Shown one piece after another: positions 1-7,133 of a stretch of DNA of 14,898 bases (position 1 is its first letter; each line of letters starts with the position of its first letter). The DNA is from Pedosphaera sp. Lineage in GTDB: Bacteria > Verrucomicrobiota > Verrucomicrobiia > Limisphaerales > SIAT01. The stretch is from assembly GCA_009691645.1 (NCBI GenBank), contig SIAT01000026.1, positions 1-14,898 of the forward strand, given 5' to 3'. A model generated the notes under the pieces. It was not told the DNA's origin. It saw only the letters and a program-made list of their open reading frames with translations, and made no database searches. The translations under genes were made by a program, and so were the position numbers.

Positions 1-849
<849 letters not shown>

Positions 850-856
850 TCCGTTG

Positions 857-1831
857 ATGAGCCCCGCCGCCCAGATCCTCGCCACTCTCCGCCAGCAGGA
901 TGGCGTCTCCGGCGCAGACCTCGCACTCCGTCTCGGCATGAGCCGCGCGGCCGTTTGGGCGCACATCGAAGAACTGCGCGGGGCCGGTTTCGAGATCGAG
1001 GCGAGCCCGCACCGCGGCTACCGCTTGGTCACTTCACCCGACCGCCTGCTTGCCGACGACCTCCTCGCGCGTCTCGGCCCGGTGCAAGTCATCGGCCGCG
1101 ACATCCGCGTCTTTCAAGAAACCAATTCGACCAACGACGTCGTCGAGAAACTCGCACGCGACGGTGTGGCCGAGGGCGTCGTCGTCTTCGCCGAAGCGCA
1201 GAGCAAAGGCCGCGGCCGTCTCGGACGCCAGTGGCTTTCGCCCGCGGGCAAAGGACTTTGGTTCTCCATCCTCCTCCGGCCCGACCTGCGCCCACAGGAA
1301 GCCACTCGACTCACGGTGGCCACCGCCACGGCGATCGCACGCGCCATCCAGCAGCAGACGGGAGTTGCGCCCGACATCAAGTGGCCCAACGACCTCATGA
1401 TCGCCGGCAAAAAGGTCTGCGGCATTCTTACGGAACTGAGCGCGGAGCTGGATCACGTGAAGTACATCGTCCTCGGCGTCGGTGTGGACGTGAACCTCGC
1501 CAGCGGCGAGTTCCCCAGCGACCTCCGCCGCATCGCCACGTCGCTCCGCATCGCCGCCGGACGCGTGCTCCCCCGCCCCGAGCTCGCAGTGGCTATCCTC
1601 CAGGAATTGGACCGCGAATACGCACGCATCCTGCGCGGCCAATTCGCCGACGTCGCCGACGAATGGGAGCAGCGTTGCACAACGATCGGCCAACTCGTCA
1701 GCATCCGGCTCGGCGACCGCGTGCTCCGAGGCCGCGCCGAGGCGCTCGACGAAAGCGGCGCGCTGCTCCTGCGCACGGAGCACGGGCGACTCGAGCGGAT
1801 CATCGGTGGCGACGTGACCGTGGAGAAATAA
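857..1831 (+). CDS. birA: Bifunctional biotin operon repressor / biotin--[acetyl-CoA-carboxylase] ligase
   Basis: Activates biotin with ATP and attaches it to the lysine of the biotin carboxyl carrier protein; the N-terminal domain suggests it can also bind DNA as a biotin-responsive repressor. I chose the ATG at 857 (324 aa), 7 bp after nadC, because the protein then begins directly with the winged helix; an in-frame start at 698 would lie inside nadC and add unrelated residues. Residues 5-57 form the HTH (GADLALRLGMSRAAVWAHIEEL, then the wing HRGYRL). The ligase domain shows STN at 91-93, the biotinyl-AMP loop GRGRLGR at 118-124, KWPNDL at 175-180 and KVCGILTE from 186 with the biotin-binding lysine. 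The C-terminal SH3-like domain (IGQLVSIRLGDRVLRGRAEALDESGALLL) is present. Its stop codon abuts the coaX start. Whether the HTH regulates anything is inference: no biotin biosynthesis gene is in view. Confidence 0.95.
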   Translation: MSPAAQILATLRQQDGVSGADLALRLGMSRAAVWAHIEELRGAGFEIEASPHRGYRLVTSPDRLLADDLLARLGPVQVIGRDIRVFQETNSTNDVVEKLARDGVAEGVVVFAEAQSKGRGRLGRQWLSPAGKGLWFSILLRPDLRPQEATRLTVATATAIARAIQQQTGVAPDIKWPNDLMIAGKKVCGILTELSAELDHVKYIVLGVGVDVNLASGEFPSDLRRIATSLRIAAGRVLPRPELAVAILQELDREYARILRGQFADVADEWEQRCTTIGQLVSIRLGDRVLRGRAEALDESGALLLRTEHGRLERIIGGDVTVEK

Positions 1832-2596
1832 ATGATCCTCCTCTTCGACATCGGCAACACACACACACACCTCGGCCTCGCGAATGACCGCCGCGTGGCG
1901 AAGGTCTCGCAAATCCCGACCAGCGCGTGGGCCGACGGCACCGCGGCGCGGCTCGTCGCCAAGTTCGCTGGGCGTGCGAAGGTCCGCGCTGCCGCGCTCT
2001 GCAGCGTGGTGCCGAATGCCACGCCGCGCGCGCTCGATTTCATCCGCAGTGCGTGGCGGCTCGATTGCTTCGTACTCGGTCCCGACACGTTGCGGAGCGT
2101 CGGCATTGATTACCCGCGGCCGCACACCATCGGCCCCGATCGCCTCGCCAACGCGGTCGCCGCCCGCCACCGCTTCGGCGCGCCCGCAGTGGTCGTGGAC
2201 TTCGGCACAGCGGTCACGTTCGACGTCATTGATCGTCGCGGCAATTACATCGGCGGCATCATCGCGCCGGGATTGGCGGCGATGACCGATTACCTGCACG
2301 AGAAGACCGCACTGCTCCCGCGCATCCGCATCCGCGAGCCCCGTTCGGTCATCGGCCGGAACACGGAGCAGGCGATGCTCGCCGGCGCGGTGCACGGCTA
2401 CCGCGGGCTGGTGCGTGAATTAATCGAGCGACTCAAACGCGAATTGAAAGCGCCGCGCCTGCCGGTCGTGGCCACCGGCGGCTACGCGCGCCTCATCGCG
2501 ACCAGCCTTCCCGAGATCACCGCCGTCGTTCCGGATCTCACGCTCGAAGGGCTGCGACTGGCCCGCCAAGCGCACGCCACCGGCGAACAAACTTGA
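1832..2596 (+). CDS. coaX: Type III pantothenate kinase
   Basis: Phosphorylates pantothenate, the first step of coenzyme A synthesis, using the ASKHA fold and a monovalent cation. The ATG follows the birA stop with no gap (TAAATG), so translation is probably coupled. The 254-aa length is normal. Landmarks: phosphate-1 motif DIGNT at residues 6-10, GPDRLAN at about 101-107 (pantothenate/dimer region with catalytic Asp), VVDFGTAVTFDVID around 123 (phosphate-2), GGIIAPGL at 141-148, and TGGYARLI near residue 215 (adenosine motif). The codons for N9-H13 lie in an (AC)7 tract, which gives an unusual THTH after the phosphate-binding loop in place of the mixed residues common there. Adjacent birA and coaX are a recurrent bacterial arrangement, and fused versions are known. 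Confidence 0.94.
   Translation: MILLFDIGNTHTHLGLANDRRVAKVSQIPTSAWADGTAARLVAKFAGRAKVRAAALCSVVPNATPRALDFIRSAWRLDCFVLGPDTLRSVGIDYPRPHTIGPDRLANAVAARHRFGAPAVVVDFGTAVTFDVIDRRGNYIGGIIAPGLAAMTDYLHEKTALLPRIRIREPRSVIGRNTEQAMLAGAVHGYRGLVRELIERLKRELKAPRLPVVATGGYARLIATSLPEITAVVPDLTLEGLRLARQAHATGEQT
1857..1870 (+). repeat. (AC)7 dinucleotide tract inside the coaX start region
   Basis: Fourteen bases of uninterrupted AC repeat encode N-T-H-T-H immediately after the first phosphate-binding motif of CoaX. Gain or loss of one unit would shift the frame at residue 9-13 and abolish the kinase. The tract is short for a phase-variation locus, so slippage is possible but unproven. Confidence 0.9.
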
Positions 2597-2629
2597 ATCA
2601 CACCGGCTGAATCCCGACACTCCGCGCCG

Positions 2630-3433
2630 ATGAACCGTATCGAGCAACGTTTCGCCAAACTCAAGGCCGAAGGCCGGAAAGGTTTCGTCGCCTACATCGG
2701 CGCGGGCGATCCCCATCTCGAAGCCACGCACCAACTCGCTGTGGCGTTCGATCAAGTGGGCGTGGACGTACTCGAATTGGGCGTGCCGTTCACCGACCCG
2801 CTCGCGGATGGTTTAGTGAACCAACTCGCCGCGCAACGCGGGCTTCAATCCGGCACCACGCCCGCGAAACTGCTGGAAACCGTCGCGGCCATCCGCCGCG
2901 AGTCGCAGATCCCGCTCCTTCTCTACGTCTATTTCAATCTGCTCCACCGCATCGGCGTGGAGCGGTTCATTCAAGAGGCTGCGCGCGCGGGCGTGGATGG
3001 TTTGCTCGTACTCGATCTGCCGCCCGAGGAATCTGAAAACTACGAGAAGCTGATGGCCGCCGCCGGGGTCTGCCCCATTTATCTCGTCGCACCGACCACG
3101 CCCGAGGACCGCATCGCGTTCATCGTGCCGCGCGGGCGCGGTTTCATTTACTACATCTCGCGCGCGGGTGTGACGGGGATGCAAACGAAAGTCCCGGCCA
3201 ACATCGACGAAATGACCGCTCGCATCCGGCGGCATACTTCCCTGCCCGTCGCGATCGGCTTCGGCGTGTCGAACCCCGAACAGGCGCGACTCGTCGCCGC
3301 CTCGGCCGAAGCAGTGGTCGTCGGCAGCGCGATCGTCGATCAGATCGCCCGGTTCGGAAAAGACGCCGACCTCGTGCCGAAGGTCGCAGCGTTCGTGGGG
3401 ACTTTGGTGGACGCGGTAAAGCAGACGAAGTGA
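2630..3433 (+). CDS. trpA: Tryptophan synthase alpha chain
   Basis: Cleaves indole-3-glycerol phosphate to indole and glyceraldehyde-3-phosphate; the indole is tunnelled to TrpB. It is a 267-aa TIM barrel, the standard length. The catalytic pair falls exactly at family positions: Glu49 in LELGVPF and Asp60 in TDPLADG. The phosphate-binding loop is seen in YISRAGVTG, in AIGFGVSNPEQ and in VVVGSAIVD. After LADG the sequence reads LVNQLAAQRGL, where many enzymes have a proline directly after the glycine; I take this as lineage variation. The start at 2630 gives the canonical N-terminus (MNRIEQRFAKLKAEGRKGFVAYI), but no Shine-Dalgarno sequence precedes it. It lies 33 bp after coaX; no other trp gene is in the window, so trpB must be elsewhere. 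Confidence 0.96.
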   Translation: MNRIEQRFAKLKAEGRKGFVAYIGAGDPHLEATHQLAVAFDQVGVDVLELGVPFTDPLADGLVNQLAAQRGLQSGTTPAKLLETVAAIRRESQIPLLLYVYFNLLHRIGVERFIQEAARAGVDGLLVLDLPPEESENYEKLMAAAGVCPIYLVAPTTPEDRIAFIVPRGRGFIYYISRAGVTGMQTKVPANIDEMTARIRRHTSLPVAIGFGVSNPEQARLVAASAEAVVVGSAIVDQIARFGKDADLVPKVAAFVGTLVDAVKQTK

Positions 3434-3460
3434 GTCGCGGAAGAACGCAGGGTTTGAGCT

Positions 3461-4588
3461 ATGAAAGCGAAAACTGACAACTCGGATCGGTTCGTCGTCA
3501 TCATGGCCGGTGGGCGCGGCGAGCGCTTCTGGCCCGTGAGCCGTGAGAAGACACCGAAGCAACTGCTCGCGCTGCTCGACAAGAAATCCTTTCTCCAACA
3601 CGCCGTTGAACGTGTCGCGCCGCTCGTGCCGCTCAAGAATATTCTCATCATCACCAACGAGGCGCAGGCCGCTGCGGTCCGCAAGCAACTGCCCAAGCTG
3701 CCGAAGGAAAATATCGTGGCCGAGCCGTGCGGACGGGACACCTGCGCCGCCGTCACACTCGGAGCCGCGCTGGTCGGGGCGCGATCCACGACCGGTGTGA
3801 TGGCCGTGCTTCCCGCTGACCATGTGATCCCCGAGGAGAAGAAGTTCCAGCAGGTCCTCGCTGACGCCTTCGATCTCGCCGAGAAAGGGCGCGCCATCGT
3901 CACCATCGGCATCCGGCCCACCGAGCCGAACACGGGCTACGGTTACATTCGCGTGGGCGAGACGCTGCCCGCGCCGCACGGCGTGAAGGGTTACAAAACC
4001 CTCTTCCAGCGCGCCGAGCAATACGTCGAGAAACCGAACTTCGATCGCGCGGTCGAGTACATGAACAGCGGCCAGCACCGCTGGAACGCGGGCATGTTTG
4101 TCTGGAGTTTCGTGACGATCACCGAGGGATTGCAGAAGCATCAGCCGGAGATGTTCGCCGCGTGCCAGCGCTGGTTCGCCGCTGCGGTCAAAGGCAAGCT
4201 CGCGAAAGTTCTCGCCAAGGAATATCCCGAGATTAAACGCATCTCCATCGACTACGCGCTGATGGAGAAAGCGCAGAACGTGATCGTGGCCGACGGCAGT
4301 TTTGCGTGGGATGACCTCGGCTCGTGGACCGCACTCGCGCGCCATCTCAAGGCCGATGCCGCCGGCAATTGCGCCGTGGCCGACTTCGTGGAAGTGGACG
4401 CCGCGCGCAACATCATCTTCGACACACGCACCAAAAATCGCACGCCCATCGCCGTCGTCGGCCTGCGCGACGCCATCATCGTGCAAACCGATGACGCCCT
4501 GCTGGTCGCGCACAAGAGTCAGGCGCAAAAGATTAAGGAGTTGGTCAAAAAGCTCGCCGAGTCGAAAGAACATCGGCATCTTGTCTGA
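3461..4588 (+). CDS. manC: Mannose-1-phosphate guanylyltransferase (GDP-mannose pyrophosphorylase)
   Basis: Makes GDP-mannose from mannose-1-phosphate and GTP, the donor for mannosylated glycans and precursor of GDP-fucose. The nucleotidyltransferase signature GGRGERFWPVSR followed by TPKQ spans residues 17-34. Other landmarks are LPADHVI (metal-binding Asp), NTGYGYI, VEKP (sugar-binding Glu/Lys), HRWNAGMFVW and FAWDDLGSWTAL. At 375 aa it carries only the transferase domain and the short C-terminal beta-helix region; it lacks the roughly 100-residue phosphomannose isomerase cupin that makes ManC/AlgA bifunctional, so isomerase must be supplied separately. It starts 27 bp after trpA with an AGGG about 9 nt before the ATG, the best ribosome site of this block. 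A related sugar-phosphate nucleotidyltransferase specificity cannot be wholly excluded, but the motif set fits the mannose enzyme. Confidence 0.9.
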   Translation: MKAKTDNSDRFVVIMAGGRGERFWPVSREKTPKQLLALLDKKSFLQHAVERVAPLVPLKNILIITNEAQAAAVRKQLPKLPKENIVAEPCGRDTCAAVTLGAALVGARSTTGVMAVLPADHVIPEEKKFQQVLADAFDLAEKGRAIVTIGIRPTEPNTGYGYIRVGETLPAPHGVKGYKTLFQRAEQYVEKPNFDRAVEYMNSGQHRWNAGMFVWSFVTITEGLQKHQPEMFAACQRWFAAAVKGKLAKVLAKEYPEIKRISIDYALMEKAQNVIVADGSFAWDDLGSWTALARHLKADAAGNCAVADFVEVDAARNIIFDTRTKNRTPIAVVGLRDAIIVQTDDALLVAHKSQAQKIKELVKKLAESKEHRHLV

Positions 4589-4642
4589 GGCAAAACCGCC
4601 GTTCCCGGACGGGCCACGCCCGACCACTGTCCACAAACCGTC

Positions 4643-5845
4643 ATGAAACCTCTCTCCACAATCATCGTTCGCCCCGGCGAAGCCGACCGCATTCTCACTG
4701 GTCATCCGTGGGTTTACCACGGTTCCATTCATCACCTCACCTCGCCGGTCGCCGATGGCGAACTGGTGCAAGTGAAGGATCACCGGCAGCGTTTTCTCGG
4801 CACGGGCATCTACAATTCCAAATCGAAGATCAACATCCGCCTCCTCTCGCCCGAGCGCGTGGAGTTGGACGCACACTTCTTCGAGGACCGCATCCGCGCC
4901 GCGCTCGCGGTGCGCCAGCGACACTTGCCCGCGGCCACTTCCTTCCGCGTCGTGAACGCCGAGAGCGACCAGCTCAGCGGCTTGATCGTGGATAAGTACG
5001 AGGATGTCCTCGTCGTGCAAACCTCCGCGCTCGGGATGGATCAGCGCAAGGAGCTCATTGTCGCCGCGCTGCAAAAGATTTTCAAACCCCGCGCCATCAT
5101 CGAGCGGAACGATGTCGCCTCGCGTAAATTCGAGGGGCTCGCCGATGCCAACGGCATCCTCGCCGGCGCGCACGAAGGGCCGCTGTCCATCTCGCTGAAC
5201 GGTTTGAAGTTCACCGTGAATCTCGCGACCGGCCACAAGACCGGCCTCTACCTCGACCAGCAGATGAACTACGAGTTGGTCGCGCGTTTCGCCAAAGGCG
5301 CGCAGGTGCTCGACTGCTTCAGCTTCTTGGGCGGCTTCGCACTGCACGCCGCCCGCGCCGGCGCCGCTCACGTGGTCGGCATCGACCAATCCGCTGACGC
5401 CATCGCCGCTGCCACGGCCATCGCCGCCACCAACGGCCTCGCCGATCGCTGCAACTTCGAGCAAGCCAATGTCTTCGACTGGCTCAAATCGCAGACGGCG
5501 GTCGCTCCGCACGAGAAGGTGATTCCGCGCTACGACCTCATCATCCTCGATCCGCCTTCCTTCACCCGCAACCGCGCGGCCGTGCCCGACGCCCTGCGCG
5601 GCTACAAAGAAATCCACCTGCGCGCGCTCAAGCTCCTCCGCCCCGGCGGCGTGCTCGCCACCTTCTGCTGCTCGCACCACGTCGATGCCGGCCTGTTCGA
5701 GGCAGCGATCATGGATGCCGCCAAGGACACTCGCCGCCTCCTCCGCCGCATCACCAGCTACAGCCAAAGCCCGGACCATCCGATTCTCCCCGCCATCGCC
5801 GAAACGGAATATCTCAAAGGCTTCGCCTACGAGTTGGCGCGGTAA
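4643..5845 (+). CDS. rlmI: Class I SAM-dependent rRNA methyltransferase, RlmI family (23S rRNA m5C)
   Basis: Predicted 23S rRNA (cytosine-C5)-methyltransferase. The 400-aa protein has the family order: an N-terminal PUA RNA-binding domain (about residues 5-80, GHPWVYHGSI then DGELVQVKDHRQRFLGTGIYN), a linker with VDKYEDVLVVQT, and a C-terminal Rossmann methyltransferase. SAM motif I is DCFSFLGGFALHAARAGA from Asp224, the acidic GID follows, motif IV is DPPSF at 303-307, and the catalytic segment is FCCSHHV at 341-347. The GHKTGLYLDQ stretch just before motif I is a hallmark of this family. It lies 54 bp after manC with no visible Shine-Dalgarno sequence and is the last gene of the plus-strand block. 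RlmI and the related RlmK-type or uncharacterised COG1092 proteins are hard to separate by motifs alone, so the exact rRNA site is inferred. Confidence 0.87.
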   Translation: MKPLSTIIVRPGEADRILTGHPWVYHGSIHHLTSPVADGELVQVKDHRQRFLGTGIYNSKSKINIRLLSPERVELDAHFFEDRIRAALAVRQRHLPAATSFRVVNAESDQLSGLIVDKYEDVLVVQTSALGMDQRKELIVAALQKIFKPRAIIERNDVASRKFEGLADANGILAGAHEGPLSISLNGLKFTVNLATGHKTGLYLDQQMNYELVARFAKGAQVLDCFSFLGGFALHAARAGAAHVVGIDQSADAIAAATAIAATNGLADRCNFEQANVFDWLKSQTAVAPHEKVIPRYDLIILDPPSFTRNRAAVPDALRGYKEIHLRALKLLRPGGVLATFCCSHHVDAGLFEAAIMDAAKDTRRLLRRITSYSQSPDHPILPAIAETEYLKGFAYELAR

Positions 5846-5873
5846 TTCTCTTTCTTGAACGGATATGGAAAAT

Positions 5874-5893
5874 CGTTGGGAGAAACCCCAGCG
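5874..5893. terminator. Probable bidirectional terminator between rlmI and rnd
   Basis: A 7-bp stem (5874-5880 with 5887-5893, one G-U/T pair, otherwise complementary) encloses a 6-nt loop. Read on the minus strand it is followed directly by ATTTTCC, a fair intrinsic terminator for rnd. Read on the plus strand a TTTT run begins 7 nt downstream, which is weaker. The location at a convergent gene junction supports the call. Confidence 0.5.
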
Positions 5894-5907
5894 CCGACCT
5901 TTTCACG

Positions 5908-5927
5908 TTTCTAGTTTGTCCTAGAAA
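5908..5927. repeat. Perfect inverted repeat overlapping the rnd stop codon
   Basis: Arms TTTCTAG and CTAGAAA (5908-5914, 5921-5927) are perfectly complementary around a 6-nt spacer. The right arm contains the TAG stop of rnd. The stem is AT-rich and lacks a T tract, so it is more likely an mRNA 3'-end structure or a protein site than a terminator by itself. Confidence 0.75.
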
Positions 5928-6985
5928 TTCAACAGATCGCGCTGCCAGCGCAGAAGCAGGCGTCCGTGCTTCGCGTCCCAATCATCGGCCAACTCCACGA
6001 GTGTGGCACGGCTGGCGATGACGGTGGGGTCAATGTCCAACTCGCGCGCGTGATGGTCGCGGCGGCGGGTCAGTTCTTCCATCCGATTCTTCTGCGCCTC
6101 GGTCTGGTAGCGACGCGGGGGCAGAGGCAGCGGCTGCGGCCACTCGGCGGACGGCAACGCGAGGGCGCGCTGGATCGCATTCACCAATCCTTCGCGCCGG
6201 CGCGGCGTGAGATGCCGGGGAATGATTGGTTCGCAGGAATGATTATGTGCAGCCGCGTCGGCCACGGCCGTCATCACCTCGTGGGCGAGCATGAAAAAGG
6301 GCGGTCTGTTGTGCGAGATGGATTCCTCTTCGCGCCAGCGCCAGACTTCGCGCAGGACGGCGAGGCCTTTCCTCGGGAGTTTGGAAGCTCCTTTCACGCG
6401 CCAGACCAAATCGGGATTGGCCTCCTCGTAGTGAGCGCAATCGCGCACGAGTTGGGCGCAGCTTTCTTTCACCCACGCGAGTCGGCCCTTTTCCTCCAGC
6501 CTTGCGCGGAGCGAATCGACCAAAGGATACAGATGACGCGTGTCGTTGCGGGCGTAACTTTCCATCCGCTCGGTCAATGGCCGGCGTGCCCAGTTCGCTT
6601 TCTGCGGGCCTTTGTCCAAAGTGACACCGAGGAACTCCGCGAGCAAATCGGAGAGGCCGAACTTGCGGCAACCGAGCAACCGCGAGGCGATCATCGTGTC
6701 GAAGACGGCGTGGGGAATGAAGTTATGATAGCGACGGAAGAGGCGCAGATCGTAGTCGGAGCCGTGCATCACCAACTCGCGGCTACTCAGTTCGGCGAAG
6801 AACGGGGCGAGATCGATGCCGGCGAGCGGATCCACCAGGACATCGTGCTCCGGATAGCTGATCTGGATGAGACAAAGCTTCTCCGGATAGGCATGAAGCG
6901 AGTCGGCTTCAGTATCAATCGCCAGCCAAGGCGAATGACGCAACCGGGGAAGTAGCTCCTCAAGCTTGTGCTGAGTATCAAGCAC
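5921..6985 (-). CDS. rnd: Ribonuclease D family 3'-5' exoribonuclease (DEDDy + HRDC)
   Basis: Predicted 3'-5' exonuclease for tRNA and other RNA 3'-end trimming. The 354-aa protein shows the DEDDy exonuclease set: Asp24 and Glu26 in AIDTEADS, Asp79 in HGSDYDLRLF, and Tyr144/Asp148 in YARNDTRHLY; GVTLDKGPQKANWARRPLTERM is typical of RNase D. An HRDC-like domain follows at about residues 200-285 (KLPRKGLAVLREVWRWREEES). A basic C-terminal tail ends in the helix LLLRWQRDLLNF. The start is the GTG at 6985: no ATG, GTG or TTG occurs in frame between an upstream TGA and this codon, and the N-terminal strand (LDTQHKLEELL) fits the family. No Shine-Dalgarno sequence precedes it, but a small ORF with a strong one ends 10 nt upstream, so translation may be coupled. 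It is divergent from the acyl ligase gene and convergent with rlmI. Confidence 0.92.
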   Translation of the reverse strand: MLDTQHKLEELLPRLRHSPWLAIDTEADSLHAYPEKLCLIQISYPEHDVLVDPLAGIDLAPFFAELSSRELVMHGSDYDLRLFRRYHNFIPHAVFDTMIASRLLGCRKFGLSDLLAEFLGVTLDKGPQKANWARRPLTERMESYARNDTRHLYPLVDSLRARLEEKGRLAWVKESCAQLVRDCAHYEEANPDLVWRVKGASKLPRKGLAVLREVWRWREEESISHNRPPFFMLAHEVMTAVADAAAHNHSCEPIIPRHLTPRRREGLVNAIQRALALPSAEWPQPLPLPPRRYQTEAQKNRMEELTRRRDHHARELDIDPTVIASRATLVELADDWDAKHGRLLLRWQRDLLNF

Positions 6986-6995
6986 GTGCCGGAGC

Positions 6996-7067
6996 CTAAT
7001 CGCAAAAGAGCCGCGGCGTCGAGAGATGAAAGCGTTCGCCGCAAGAAAGTGTGTCTGGAACCCTCAT
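6996..7067 (-). CDS. Candidate 23-codon leader ORF upstream of rnd
   Basis: On the minus strand an ATG at 7067 is preceded by GGAGGAG (7078-7072) at near-ideal spacing, the strongest ribosome site in the window. It opens a 23-residue ORF, begin MRVPDTLSCG and end RLFCD, which stops with TAG 10 nt before the GTG of rnd. It is in a different frame from rnd, so it is not simply an N-terminal extension. The peptide resembles nothing I recognise. It could be a leader peptide that feeds ribosomes to the poorly initiating rnd start, or a chance ORF. Its case rests on the ribosome site and position, not on any sequence similarity. Confidence 0.35.
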   Translation of the reverse strand: MRVPDTLSCGERFHLSTPRLFCD

Positions 7068-7097
7068 ATTGCTCCTCCAATCGACCGTATTTTCTCC

Positions 7098-7125
7098 TTT
7101 GCACACCCTCGGCGGCCCTTATTAT
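7098..7125 (+). promoter_or_regulatory. Candidate promoter of the acyl-CoA ligase gene, giving a near-leaderless mRNA
   Basis: TTTGCA at 7098-7103 and TATTAT at 7120-7125 are 16 bp apart and match sigma-70-type -35 and -10 elements at 4/6 and 5/6 positions. Transcription would begin near 7131-7133, immediately before the ATG at 7134. That would explain why no Shine-Dalgarno sequence is found before this gene. It stands out as an AT-rich spot in otherwise GC-rich sequence. Confidence 0.35.
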
Positions 7126-7133
7126 CGCGAAAC

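Noticed and set aside
1034..2395. A 453-codon minus-strand frame opposite birA and coaX
   Set aside because: Both sense genes have complete catalytic motifs; the antisense frame shows no domain and looks like a shadow.
4604..4622. GC-rich hairpin CGGGC-CAC-GCCCG between manC and rlmI as a terminator
   Set aside because: A short 5-bp stem with a 3-nt loop and no T tract; the genes on either side run in the same direction, so read-through is more likely.
2813..5779. A 988-codon open frame on the minus strand opposite trpA, manC and rlmI
   Set aside because: It runs antisense through three confidently identified genes and has no recognisable domain; GC-rich codon use on the plus strand leaves few stops in this antisense frame. 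Its residue mix (Arg, Gly, Ala, Asp, His repeats) is typical of shadow translation.
7026..7133. N-terminal extension of the acyl-CoA ligase from an ATG at 7026
   Set aside because: The extra 36 residues have no family likeness, and the -10 candidate and the typical N-terminus both support the ATG at 7134.
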